Positions 17,961 to 27,100 of a DNA stretch of 64,000 nucleotides are shown piece by piece. The translations under genes were made by a program, and so were the position numbers. A model generated the notes under the pieces. The model did not search any database. It had not been told where the DNA came from and saw only the letters and a list, made by a program, of their open reading frames with translations. The stretch covers positions 1,612,001 through 1,676,000 of the forward strand of contig NZ_FNSR01000001.1 of NCBI RefSeq assembly GCF_900104845.1, read 5' to 3'. Source of the stretch: Paraburkholderia caballeronis (GTDB lineage Bacteria > Pseudomonadota > Gammaproteobacteria > Burkholderiales > Burkholderiaceae). Every line of letters begins with the position of its first letter. Position 1 is the stretch's first letter.

Positions 17961-19352
17961 ATGGCACAGCAATTCGATGCAATCGTGATCGGCACCGGAC
18001 AGAGCGGCCCGCCGCTCGCCGTGCGGCTCGGCGCAAGCGGCCGCAGGACCGCGGTGATCGAGCGGGCGGCGTTCGGCGGCACCTGCGTGAACGTCGGCTG
18101 CACGCCGACCAAGGCGTACGTCGCGTGCGCGCGTGCCGCGCACGTTGCGCGGCACGCGGCGGATTTCGGCGTGCGGCTCGGCGCGTCACCCGGCGACATC
18201 AGCGTCGATCTTGCCTACGTGAAAGCGCGCAAGGACAAGATCATCGGCGGGTCGCGGCAAAGCGTCGAGAAGTGGCTGCGCACCGCGGACAACGTGAGCG
18301 TGTTCACCGGGCACGCGCGGTTCACCGGCCCCCACGCGGTGCACATCGAATTGCACGACGGCGAGCCGCTCGACCTCGAAGCGCCGGAAATCTTCATCAA
18401 TACCGGCACGCGCGCAGGGGTGCCGTCCGTTCCCGGGCTCGACCGCGTGCGCTACGAAACGAATTCGACGCTGCTCGACCTCGATACGCTGCCCGCGCAT
18501 CTCGCGATCGTCGGCGGCAGTTACGTCGCGCTCGAATTTGCGCAGATGTTTCGCCGTTTCGGCAGCCGCGTGACGGTGCTCGTGCGCGGCGATCGCGTGC
18601 TCGCGCGCGAGGACGACGACGTTTCGCACGCGGTGCAGCAGGTGCTCGCGCGCGAGGGCGTCGTGTTCCGCTTCGGCGTCGAGCCGCGCCGCGTCGATCC
18701 GCATGACGGCGGCGTGCGGATCGCGCTCGACGGCGAGCCGCTCGACGCGTCGCATCTGCTGTTCGCGACCGGCCGGCTGCCGAACACCGACGACCTCGGC
18801 CTCGACGCAGCCGGCATCGAAACGGACCGCCACGGCCTCATTCCGGTGGACGGCCAGTTGCGCACGAACGTGACCGGCGTGTGGGCGCTCGGTGACGTGA
18901 ACGGTCGCGGCGCGTTCACGCATACGTCGTACGACGACTATCAGGTCGTCGCGGCGAACCTGCTCGACGGCGCGAGCCGTAGCGTCGATACGCGGATTCC
19001 CGCGTATGCGGTGTTCGTCGATCCGCCGCTCGCGCGGGTCGGGCTCAGCGAACGCGACGTGCGCGCGAGCGGCCGCGACGCGCTGATCGCGACGATGCCG
19101 ATGTCGCGCGTCGGCCGCGCGCGCGAGCGCGGCGAGACTGACGGCTTCATGAAGGCGCTCGTCGATGCACAGACGAAGCGGATTCTCGGCGCGGCGATCT
19201 TCGGGATCGAAGGCGACGAGGCGATCCATACGTTCATCGACACGATGACCGCCGACGCGCCGTACACGACGCTGCAATTCGCGATGCACGTGCATCCGAC
19301 CGTCAGCGAGCTGGTGCCGACGCTGCTCGACGGACTGAAGCCGCTCGCATGA
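17961..19352 (+). CDS. FAD-dependent disulfide oxidoreductase (mercuric-reductase-like)
   Basis: The product has 463 residues. The FAD motif GTGQSG is at 11-16, the redox disulfide C42-V-N-V-G-C47 follows, then a NAD(P) motif near IVGGSYVALEFA, a second FAD motif ALGDVNG, and a C-terminal dimerisation domain with HPTVSE. This is the pyridine nucleotide-disulfide oxidoreductase family (dihydrolipoamide dehydrogenase, glutathione reductase, MerA). No MerA N-terminal metal domain or C-terminal cysteine pair is present, so mercury reduction is unlikely. The start follows GAAGGAG. It overlaps the cupin gene by 4 bp. The substrate is unknown. Confidence 0.88.
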   Translation: MAQQFDAIVIGTGQSGPPLAVRLGASGRRTAVIERAAFGGTCVNVGCTPTKAYVACARAAHVARHAADFGVRLGASPGDISVDLAYVKARKDKIIGGSRQSVEKWLRTADNVSVFTGHARFTGPHAVHIELHDGEPLDLEAPEIFINTGTRAGVPSVPGLDRVRYETNSTLLDLDTLPAHLAIVGGSYVALEFAQMFRRFGSRVTVLVRGDRVLAREDDDVSHAVQQVLAREGVVFRFGVEPRRVDPHDGGVRIALDGEPLDASHLLFATGRLPNTDDLGLDAAGIETDRHGLIPVDGQLRTNVTGVWALGDVNGRGAFTHTSYDDYQVVAANLLDGASRSVDTRIPAYAVFVDPPLARVGLSERDVRASGRDALIATMPMSRVGRARERGETDGFMKALVDAQTKRILGAAIFGIEGDEAIHTFIDTMTADAPYTTLQFAMHVHPTVSELVPTLLDGLKPLA

Positions 19353-19693
19353 GGCCGACGGTCGGCAACCTGTACGCGGATCTCGCGCCGGACGCGGCGG
19401 CCGAACGTTTCGACGCGCTGCTCGCGCGCCGCGACGTGACGATCGAGCGGATCGTGTCGATGGGGCAGACGAGTCCGGACGGCTTCTGGTACGACGATCC
19501 GCGCGACGAATGGGTCGTGCTGCTCGCCGGCGCTGCGGCGTTGCAGTTCGACGGCGGCGCGGGCGAGCTTCGGCTTGCACCAGGCGATCACGTGCATATT
19601 CCCGCGCACTGCCGGCATCGCGTCGCGTGGACCGATGCGCGGGAGCCGACGGTGTGGCTCGCGGTGTATTTCCCGGCGGGCGAGGGACGCTAG
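19349..19693 (+). CDS. cupin-domain protein
   Basis: This 114-residue single-domain cupin has a conserved metal-binding stretch GDHVHIPAHCRHRVAW near 78-93, where the histidines would bind a divalent metal, and an upstream EWVVLLAG strand. Its ATG overlaps the stop of the oxidoreductase (ATGA), so the two are translationally coupled and probably act in the same pathway. The reaction is unknown. Confidence 0.8.
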   Translation: MRPTVGNLYADLAPDAAAERFDALLARRDVTIERIVSMGQTSPDGFWYDDPRDEWVVLLAGAAALQFDGGAGELRLAPGDHVHIPAHCRHRVAWTDAREPTVWLAVYFPAGEGR

Positions 19694-19756
19694 AGGGCTG
19701 CCGGCGATGGAGCGCATCGGCGCCACGCGTGATGCGCCGCGGCCGGCTCGCCGATA

Positions 19757-20323
19757 ATGAACGCCAACGCCAACGCCAACGCCAACGCCAACGCCAACGC
19801 CAACGCCAACGCCAACGCAACAACCCGAACCGCCATGCCCGCAAGTCTTTTCCCAGCCACGACCCGCGTCGCACTGATCTCCGACACGCACAACCTCATG
19901 CGTCCCGAGTTGCTGCGTTTCGTCGAAGGCTGCGATGCGATCGTCCATGCGGGCGACATCTGCGACGCGGCCGTGCTCGACACGCTCGCGCGCATCGCGC
20001 CGCTGACCGCGGTGCGCGGCAACAACGATCGCGGCGCATGGGCCGATGTGCTGCCAGTCCAGGCCAGATTCGACGTCGGCGGCGTGCGTATCGCGGTCGT
20101 GCACGAACTGCCGGACCTGAGCGGCGATCCGCGCAACGACGGTGTCGCGGTGGTCGTCAGCGGGCATTCGCACAAGCCGTCGCTCGACACCCGCGATGGT
20201 GTGATCTACGTGAATCCCGGCAGCGCCGGCCCGCGCCGCTTCCGTTTGCCGATCACCGCCGCGATGCTGACGATCGGCGCGAGCGGCGCGCTGTCGATCG
20301 AGCATATGCCGCTGGTCGAATGA
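19757..20323 (+). CDS. YfcE-type metallophosphoesterase
   Basis: The catalytic domain shows the calcineurin-like motifs ISDTHN, HAGDIC, GNND and SGHSH, which bind two metal ions. It resembles the E. coli YfcE and archaeal MJ0936 family of small phosphodiesterases (about 150-185 residues). The natural start is uncertain. ATG 19757 gives 188 residues beginning with ten Asn-Ala dipeptides encoded by a hexanucleotide repeat, while ATG 19835 gives a 162-residue protein of usual family length. I favour 19835 or an equal mix. The substrate is not known. Confidence 0.8.
   Translation: MNANANANANANANANANANATTRTAMPASLFPATTRVALISDTHNLMRPELLRFVEGCDAIVHAGDICDAAVLDTLARIAPLTAVRGNNDRGAWADVLPVQARFDVGGVRIAVVHELPDLSGDPRNDGVAVVVSGHSHKPSLDTRDGVIYVNPGSAGPRRFRLPITAAMLTIGASGALSIEHMPLVE
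19760..19819. repeat. hexanucleotide tandem repeat, ten copies of AACGCC
   Basis: Ten head-to-tail copies of a 6-bp unit are present (the last reads AACGCA). If translated they give Asn-Ala repeats; otherwise they form part of the leader of the phosphoesterase gene. Copy-number change would keep the frame. Confidence 0.95.
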
Positions 20324-20346
20324 AAAAGCCGGCGCGAAGCCGGCTT
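20321..20346 (-). terminator. terminator of the MFS transporter gene
   Basis: On the minus strand AAGCCGG, a 7-nt loop and CCGGCTT are followed by a T-run, 31 bp after the MFS stop codon. The stem may also serve the convergent phosphoesterase gene, although no T-run follows on that side. Confidence 0.8.
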
Positions 20347-20376
20347 GCAGAGCAGAACGAATCGGCGCGTCGAACG

Positions 20377-21828
20377 TCAGACGCGCACCGCCGCGTTCGC
20401 GTAATCGTCGTCGAGTTCGCGCGCGACCCGCGCGCCGCGCAGCACCGCATGCGCTTCGGCCTTCGTGCCGACGCACGGCGCGGAGCCCGGCAGCGGCCGG
20501 CGCGCGGTCTCGCGCAGCGCGAGCACGGTGACGAGGCCGATCGCGGCCGCGCCCATCAGGTAATACGCGGGCATCATCAGGTCGTGCGTCGTTTCGACGA
20601 GCCACGCGGCGACGAGCGGCGTCGTGCCGCCGAACAGCGACACCGACACGTTGAAGCCGATCGCGAGCGCGCCGTAGCGGACCGGCGTCGGGAACAGCGC
20701 GGGCAGCGCGGACGGCATCGCGCCGGTGAAGCACGACAGCAGCGCGCCGAGCATCAGGATCCCGAAGAACACCGGCAGCAGCGAGCCGGTCTGGATCAGC
20801 AGCAGCGCGGGCGCCGACAGCGCGATCAGTCCGACGCAGCCCGCGAGCATCACCGGCTTGCGGCCGATCAGGTCCGACAGGTGGCCGAAGCCGAGCGTCA
20901 TCGGCATCATCAGCACCATCACGAGCAGCACGAGGAAGAGGCCGTGCGTCTCGTTGAAGTGCAGCGTCGCGGACAGATAACCCGGCAGGTACGACAGCGC
21001 CATGTAGTCGGTCACGTTGAAGACCAGCACCAGCCCGACGCACAGCAGCAGCGGCCGTAGCTGCTCCGTGAACAGCGCGCGCAGCGTCGGCTTCGGCAGC
21101 GCGTGGTCGGCGGCTTCGCGCGCCTCGGCTTCGCGCCTGAACGCGGGCGTTTCTTCGAGCTTCATCCGGATGTACAGCCCGACGAGGCCGAGCGGACCGG
21201 CGATCAGGAACGGCACGCGCCAGCCCCAGTCGAGCAGCGCGGTTTCGGACAGCGTCGCGGTCAGCAGCGCGACGGTGCCCGCGCCGAGCACGTAGCCGAT
21301 CAGCGTGCCGAATTCGAGGAAGCTGCCCATGAAGCCGCGGCGCTTGTCGGTCGCGAACTCGGCGATGAAGGTCGCCGCGCCGCCGTACTCGCCGCCGGTC
21401 GAGAAGCCCTGCACGAGCCGCGCCGCGAGCAGCAGCAGTGGGGCGGCGAAGCCGATCGACGCATACGACGGAATCAGCCCGATCGCGAAGGTGCCGCACG
21501 CCATCAGGATCATCGTCATCGCGAGCACGCGCTGGCGGCCGATGCGGTCGCCGAGCGGGCCGAACACCATGCCGCCGACCGGCCGCACGAGGAATGCGGC
21601 GGCGAACGTGCCGAACGTCGCGATCAGTTGCGCGGACGGGCTGCTGGACGGGAAGAACACTTTGCCGAGCGTGACGGCGATGTAGCTGTACACGCCGAAG
21701 TCGAACCATTCCATCGCGTTGCCGAGCGCCATCGCGCCGACGGCGCGTTTGAGCAGGCTGCGGTCGACGATCGTGATGTCGTCGAGGGTCAGGGGTTCGG
21801 GCTGGGAGCCGGTGCGGGATGCGGTCAA
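20377..21828 (-). CDS. MFS metabolite:H+ symporter (ProP/ShiA type)
   Basis: The product has 483 residues with the usual 12 membrane helices. Motifs are AMEWFDFGVYSY near the first helix, the loop 2-3 motif GPLGDRIGRQRVL and RLVQGFSTGGEYGGA, all typical of the metabolite:proton symporter subfamily that includes ProP (proline/betaine) and ShiA. The substrate cannot be assigned within that group. It stands alone with its own terminator. The upstream 585 bp hold AT-rich stretches that could be its promoter. Confidence 0.88.
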   Translation of the reverse strand: MTASRTGSQPEPLTLDDITIVDRSLLKRAVGAMALGNAMEWFDFGVYSYIAVTLGKVFFPSSSPSAQLIATFGTFAAAFLVRPVGGMVFGPLGDRIGRQRVLAMTMILMACGTFAIGLIPSYASIGFAAPLLLLAARLVQGFSTGGEYGGAATFIAEFATDKRRGFMGSFLEFGTLIGYVLGAGTVALLTATLSETALLDWGWRVPFLIAGPLGLVGLYIRMKLEETPAFRREAEAREAADHALPKPTLRALFTEQLRPLLLCVGLVLVFNVTDYMALSYLPGYLSATLHFNETHGLFLVLLVMVLMMPMTLGFGHLSDLIGRKPVMLAGCVGLIALSAPALLLIQTGSLLPVFFGILMLGALLSCFTGAMPSALPALFPTPVRYGALAIGFNVSVSLFGGTTPLVAAWLVETTHDLMMPAYYLMGAAAIGLVTVLALRETARRPLPGSAPCVGTKAEAHAVLRGARVARELDDDYANAAVRV

Positions 21829-22413
21829 GGTCAGAGTCTCCAGTGACAGCGCGGAAACGCCGGGGCGATCCGCTTCGGTTGCCGGAGCGTGTTTTTTCGC
21901 GAAAAGCCGGGACCGCCGCGCCCGATGGAGCGCATGAAAGGCAAGCCGGTGCGTCGCGAAACGACACGCGGGATGAATGCTGAAGTTGCACCTGCGTGGC
22001 CGTGCAAGGGGGGCAGGATGCAGAAGGACGCTGCGCCGGCAGGGGCTGCCGGCTGCGCCGCTGAAAGGCCCGCAACGACCGGTTCGCGTCAGGCGGACGA
22101 CCGGCAGGCCTCGTATGAAACGTTCAATCCGCCGCGCGAATTGAACGCAATTGATGGTTAATCACTGTTGAAAGTGGCGACATGTTAGCACGATGCGCGA
22201 CGATCGTGCAAACCGCCCGTCGGGCGGGTCGCGCTGGCGGCCGCCGAAGCCCCGTGTGGCGGCGCTTGACGGGAAATCGCGGAAGCCGGGAACGAACCCG
22301 GGAAACGGGGGCGATGGAAAACCGCCAGGCGAAAAAAACCGCGCCGGGGCGCGGATTTTTCGAAGCGCGAGACGGCCGGCCAATGGGTTCGGTCCGGCCG
22401 TGCCGTTTTTTCG
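21829..22413. other. 585-bp region between yggX and the MFS gene
   Basis: No gene is supported. An AT-rich island at about 22130-22190 contains an inverted repeat GAATTG-AACG-CAATTG and may be the promoter/operator of the MFS gene. Near 22371-22415 a GC-rich hairpin lies just past the yggX stop. Confidence 0.4.
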
Positions 22414-22689
22414 TCAGCCTTCGGTCGGCGGCACGAAGCCGGACGCCTGGTCCGCGCCGTCGCCGAAGAAGAACTTTTCGGTCTGCTTCATCAGATACTG
22501 GCGCGCGCGCGGGTCGGCCATGTTCAGCCGGTTCTCGTTGATCAACATCGTCTGCTGCTTCAGCCAGAGCTGCCATGCCTCCTTCGACACGCTTTCGTAG
22601 ATGCGCTTGCCGAGTTCGCCCGGCAGCGGCGGAAAGTCGAGTCCTTCGGCTTCCTTGCCGAGCTTCGCGCATTGAATCATTCGGGCCAT
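22414..22689 (-). CDS. yggX: Fe(2+)-trafficking / oxidative damage protection protein YggX
   Basis: The product has 91 residues and begins [19 protein letters not shown], with the conserved Cys7 and a C-terminal QTEKFFFG segment. This is the small cytosolic YggX family, linked to protection of iron-sulfur proteins. The start at 22689 matches the family; a 24-residue extension does not. It lies 68 bp downstream of argA on the same strand and is probably co-transcribed. Confidence 0.95.
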   Translation of the reverse strand: MARMIQCAKLGKEAEGLDFPPLPGELGKRIYESVSKEAWQLWLKQQTMLINENRLNMADPRARQYLMKQTEKFFFGDGADQASGFVPPTEG

Positions 22690-22757
22690 GCTGTGCTTCT
22701 CCTGTGGTCGTATGGGGGGCGGGCAGTCGCCGGTGCGAGTCGTCCGAACGGCGACGC

Positions 22758-24137
22758 TCACAACTGCTTCATCAGCACAAGCGACTTGCGTTGCCAGTTA
22801 TAGAGGCGGCGGCGGTCTTCGGGCAGGTCGTCGACCGTCGCCTTCACGAAGCCGCGCTTCAGGAACCAGTGTTCGGTGCGGGTCGTCAGCACGAAGATCC
22901 GCGTGAGGCCGCGCGCCCGCGCGCGCTGCTCGATCCGGCGCAACAGGCGTTCCCCGTCGCCGGAACCCTGCGCTTCCGGCGCGACGGTCAGGCACGCCAT
23001 CTCGCCGATGCGCTCCTGCGGATACGCGTAGAGCGCCGCGCAGCCGAACAGCACGCCATCGTGCTCGATCACCGAGAAGTGGTCGATGTCGCGCTCGATC
23101 TGGTGACGGCCGCGGCGCACCAGCGTGCCGTCCGTTTCCAGCGGCTCGATCAGCGTGAGGATGCCGCCGACGTCGTCCGGCGTCGCTTCGCGCAGGCTTT
23201 CGAGGTTCTCGTACGAGATCATCGTGCCGACGCCGTCGTGCAGGAACAGTTCGAGCAGCAGGCTGCCGTCGAGCGCGTACGGAATGATGTGCGCGCGCGC
23301 GACGCCGCCGCGGCACGCGCGGATCGAATGCTTCAGATAAAAACCCGCGTCGCCGAGCACGGTGCCGCTTTCTTGCAGCTTGTAAGCGTCGTCGAGCGAC
23401 ATTTCGCGGACCAGCTCGCCGTCCCCGGCGATGAGGCCGGCGGTTTCGGTCAGGAACACGATCTTGTCCGCGCGCAGCGCGATCGCGGCGGCCGACGCGA
23501 CGTCTTCCATCGACAGGTTGAACGCCTCGCCGGTCGGCGAGAAGCCAAGCGGCGACAGCAGCACGAGCTTGCGGCTTGCGAGCGAATGGCGGATCGAGTC
23601 GGCGTCGATCTTGCGCACGACGCCGGTGTGCTGGAAGTCCACGCCGTCGAGAATCCCGACCGGCCGCGCGGTCACGAAGTTGCCGGACACGACGCTGATG
23701 TGCGCGTGCGCCATCGGCGTGTTCGGCAGCCCCTGGCTGATCGCCGCCTCGATGTCGAGACGGACTTCGCCGGCGGCTTCCTTCGCGGATTCCAGCGCGC
23801 GCGCGTTGGTGATCCGCATGCCGTGCGAGAACTCGGACTCGACGCCGTGCAGGCTCATCTGCTCCTCGACCTGCGGCCGCGAGCCATGCACCAGCACGAT
23901 CTGGATGCCCATCGCCTGCAGCAGCGCGATGTCGGACGCGAGCGCGTTGAGCAGGTTCTGATGGACGACTTCGCCGCCGAATCCGACGACGAAAGTCTTG
24001 TTCTGGAACGCGTGGATGTAGGGCGCGACCGATCGCATCCAGTCGACGAACTGCGCGTGCTGCGATTCGGTATCCGCGGCGCCGGACGAGGCCGGCACCG
24101 CCGCGGGCGCGGGGACGAGGTCGGTTTGGGAATTCAT
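22758..24137 (-). CDS. argA: amino-acid N-acetyltransferase (N-acetylglutamate synthase)
   Basis: The product has 459 residues. The amino-acid-kinase-like domain at about 25-300 ([23 protein letters not shown]) is followed by a GNAT acetyltransferase domain at about 310-459 ([18 protein letters not shown], acetyl-CoA loop). This is the classical ArgA fusion, which makes N-acetyl-L-glutamate from glutamate and acetyl-CoA, the first step of arginine synthesis, and is normally inhibited by arginine through the kinase-like domain. No ribosome-binding site precedes the ATG: a TATAAT lies 8 bp upstream, so the transcript may be leaderless. It is divergent from hrpA. Confidence 0.94.
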   Translation of the reverse strand: MNSQTDLVPAPAAVPASSGAADTESQHAQFVDWMRSVAPYIHAFQNKTFVVGFGGEVVHQNLLNALASDIALLQAMGIQIVLVHGSRPQVEEQMSLHGVESEFSHGMRITNARALESAKEAAGEVRLDIEAAISQGLPNTPMAHAHISVVSGNFVTARPVGILDGVDFQHTGVVRKIDADSIRHSLASRKLVLLSPLGFSPTGEAFNLSMEDVASAAAIALRADKIVFLTETAGLIAGDGELVREMSLDDAYKLQESGTVLGDAGFYLKHSIRACRGGVARAHIIPYALDGSLLLELFLHDGVGTMISYENLESLREATPDDVGGILTLIEPLETDGTLVRRGRHQIERDIDHFSVIEHDGVLFGCAALYAYPQERIGEMACLTVAPEAQGSGDGERLLRRIEQRARARGLTRIFVLTTRTEHWFLKRGFVKATVDDLPEDRRRLYNWQRKSLVLMKQL

Positions 24138-24144
24138 GCCCGGG

Positions 24145-24152
24145 ATTATAAT
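24145..24152. promoter_or_regulatory. symmetric -10 element shared by argA and hrpA
   Basis: ATTATAAT is its own reverse complement, so it presents TATAAT on the plus strand (24147-24152, 8 nt before the hrpA ATG) and on the minus strand (24150-24145, 7 nt before the argA ATG). Neither gene has a ribosome-binding site. A moderate plus-strand -35 (TTTGGG, 24125-24130) lies inside argA; the minus-strand -35 is poor. Confidence 0.65.
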
Positions 24153-24160
24153 GCGCCCCC

Positions 24161-27100
24161 ATGTCGAATGTACCCAAAAGACCTGCGTCCGCGCAGGGCA
24201 GCAACACGCGCGGCGAAGGGCGTGACGACGCCGGCGCGCCGCGCGGGCAAACGCCGGTCGAAGCAGGCGTTCGCGCGCCGCGCGGGCACGCCGGAAGCGG
24301 GCGGCCGGAGCATGCGGGCGGCGCCGCGCAACCGCCGTCGAACGACGGACGCCGGCGCGAAGCTTCGCAGTCGCCGCAGCCGCAATCTCAGCCGCAATCC
24401 CGGCCTCAATCTCAGCCTCAAGCACAACCGCGCCGCGAGCGTAAGAACCACGAAGGAAACGAACGTCGCCCGCCACGCGACGACGCTCGCGCGCAACCGG
24501 CTGCTCCGCGCGTAGCGCAGGCGCCGGACGACGCCGGCCGCCCGCGCGGCGAGCGTCGTCCGCGCGCGCCGGTCGAGCCGAATCCCGTTCCGCCCGTCAC
24601 GTTCCCGGAGGCGCTGCCGGTCTCCGGCCGCCGCGAGGAAATCGCACGCGCGATTGCGTCGAACCAGGTCGTGATCGTCAGCGGCGAGACCGGCTCCGGC
24701 AAGACGACCCAGCTGCCGAAAATCTGCCTGTCGCTCGGCCGCGGACGCGGCGCGGGCGGCGCCGGCCTGATCGGTCATACGCAGCCGCGCCGGATCGCGG
24801 CGTCCGCGACCGGGCGGCGGATCGCCGAAGAACTCGGCACGCCGTTCGGCGAGGTGGTCGGCTACAAGGTGCGCTTCACGGACAACCTCGCGCCCGGCGC
24901 GTCGGTGAAATTGATGACGGACGGCATCCTGCTCGCGGAGACGCAGACCGATCCGCTGCTGAAGGCGTACGACACGCTGATCATCGACGAGGCGCACGAG
25001 CGCAGCCTGAACATCGACTTCCTGCTCGGCTACTTGAAGGAGATCCTGCCGAAGCGCCCGGACCTGAAGCTGATCGTCACGTCCGCGACGATCGACGCGG
25101 ACCGCTTCGCGCGCCACTTCGGCCGCGACGACAAACCCGCGCCGGTGATCGAGGTGAGCGGGCGGCTGTATCCGGTCGAGGTCCGCTACCGGCCGGTGAT
25201 GGAGGACAGCCCCGCGGTGAAGGCCGCGCAGGGCACGACCGGGCGCGAGCGCAGTGAGCGCGCGAAATCGCAGCGCGACGCCGACCGCGACCTGATGGAC
25301 GCGATCGTCGACGCGGTCGACGAACTGTGCCGCGAAGGCTCGGGCGACGTGCTCGTGTTCCTGCCCGGCGAGCGCGAGATTCGCGACGCGGCCGAGGCGC
25401 TGCGCAAGCATCACCCGCCGCACACCGAGATCCTGCCGCTGTTCGCGCGGCTGTCCGCGCAGGAGCAGGAGCGCGTGTTCCGGTCGTCGAACGCCCGGCG
25501 CATCGTGCTCGCGACGAACGTCGCGGAAACGTCGCTGACCGTGCCCGGCATCCGCTACGTCGTCGATACCGGGCTCGCGCGCGTGAAGCGCTACTCGTAC
25601 CGCAACAAGGTCGAGCAGTTGCAGATCGAGCCGATCTCGCAGGCCGCCGCGAACCAGCGCGCGGGCCGCTGCGGCCGTGTCGCGGACGGCATCTGCATCC
25701 GGCTCTACGAAGAGGCGGATTTCGTCGCGCGGCCGCGCTTCTCCGATCCGGAGATCCTGCGCTCGTCGCTCGCGGCGGTGATCCTGCGGATGAAGTCGCT
25801 GCACCTGACCGGGATCGAGACGTTCCCGTTCATCGAGCCGCCGCCCGGCCGCGCGATCGCGGACGGTTATCAACTGCTGAACGAACTCGGCGCGGTCGAC
25901 GACGACAACGCGCTGACGCCGCTCGGCCGCGAACTGGCGCGGCTGCCGCTCGATCCGCGCGTCGGCCGGATGATCCTCGGCGCGCGCGACGAACACGCGT
26001 TGCGCGAGGTGCTGGTGATCGCGAGCGCGCTGTCGGTGCAGGACCCGCGCGACCGGCCGATCGAAGCGCAGGAGCAGGCGGACCAGGCGCACCGGCGTTT
26101 CGCGGACGAGCGCTCCGAGTTCCTGCAATGGCTGAAGATCTGGACGTGGTTCGAGGAAGCGGTCGCGCACAAGAAATCGAACCGGCAACTGGTCGACGCG
26201 TGCCGCGCGAATTTCCTGTCGCATCTGCGGCTGCGCGAATGGCGCGACGTGCATTCGCAACTGCTGACGGTCGTGCGCGAGCACGGCTGGCGGCTCAACG
26301 AAGCGGACGCGACCTACGAGCAGATCCATCACGCGCTGCTGACCGGCCTGCTCGGCAACATCGGGCTGAAGGCCGACGACGATCCGCATTATCTCGGCGC
26401 GCGCGGGATCAAGTTCCATCTGTGGCCCGGCTCCGCGCTCGTGAAGAAGGCGGGGCGCTGGGTGGTCGCCGCGGAACTGGTCGAGACGAGCCGGCTGTAC
26501 GCGCGCTGCATCGCGAAGATCGAGCCGGAGTGGCTGGAAAAGGTCGGCGCGCATCTGCTGCGCAAGTCGTTGTCCGAGCCGCATTGGGAAAAGCGCGCGG
26601 CACAGGTGTCCGCGTACGAGCGCGCGGTGCTGTACGGGTTGACCGTCTATCAGCGGCGGCGCGTGAGCTTCGGCCGCCAGGACCCGGCGCGCGCGCGGGA
26701 ACTGTTCATTCGCGGCGCGCTGGTCGAAGGCGAGTTCGACACGAAACTCGCGTTTTTCGCGCACAACCGGCGGCTGCTCGCGGACATCGAGCAACTGGAG
26801 CACAAGTCGCGCCGCCAGGACGTGCTGGTCGACGACGAACTGATCTTCGCGTTTTACGACCAGGCGGTGCCGCAAGGCATCCATACGGGCGCCGCGTTCG
26901 AGCGCTGGTATCGCGACGAGGTGAAGCAGAGCGGCCAGCCGGAGGACAAGCTGCGCCTCTTGTACCTGTCGCGCGACGACCTGATGCGCCACGAGGCGGC
27001 CGGCGTGACGACCGACCTGTTCCCGAAGCGCGCGACGATGGCCGGCGTCGCGATGGCGCTGTCGTATCACTTCGAGCCGGGTTCGCCGCGCGACGGCGTG

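Noticed and set aside
17961..19352. Mercuric reductase
   Set aside because: The extra metal-binding N-domain and the C-terminal cysteine pair are missing and no mer genes are nearby.
18186..19874. Minus-strand frame with Trp-Arg repeats opposite the hexanucleotide tract
   Set aside because: It is the antisense reading of the AACGCC repeat and of the oxidoreductase gene; no start or family support.
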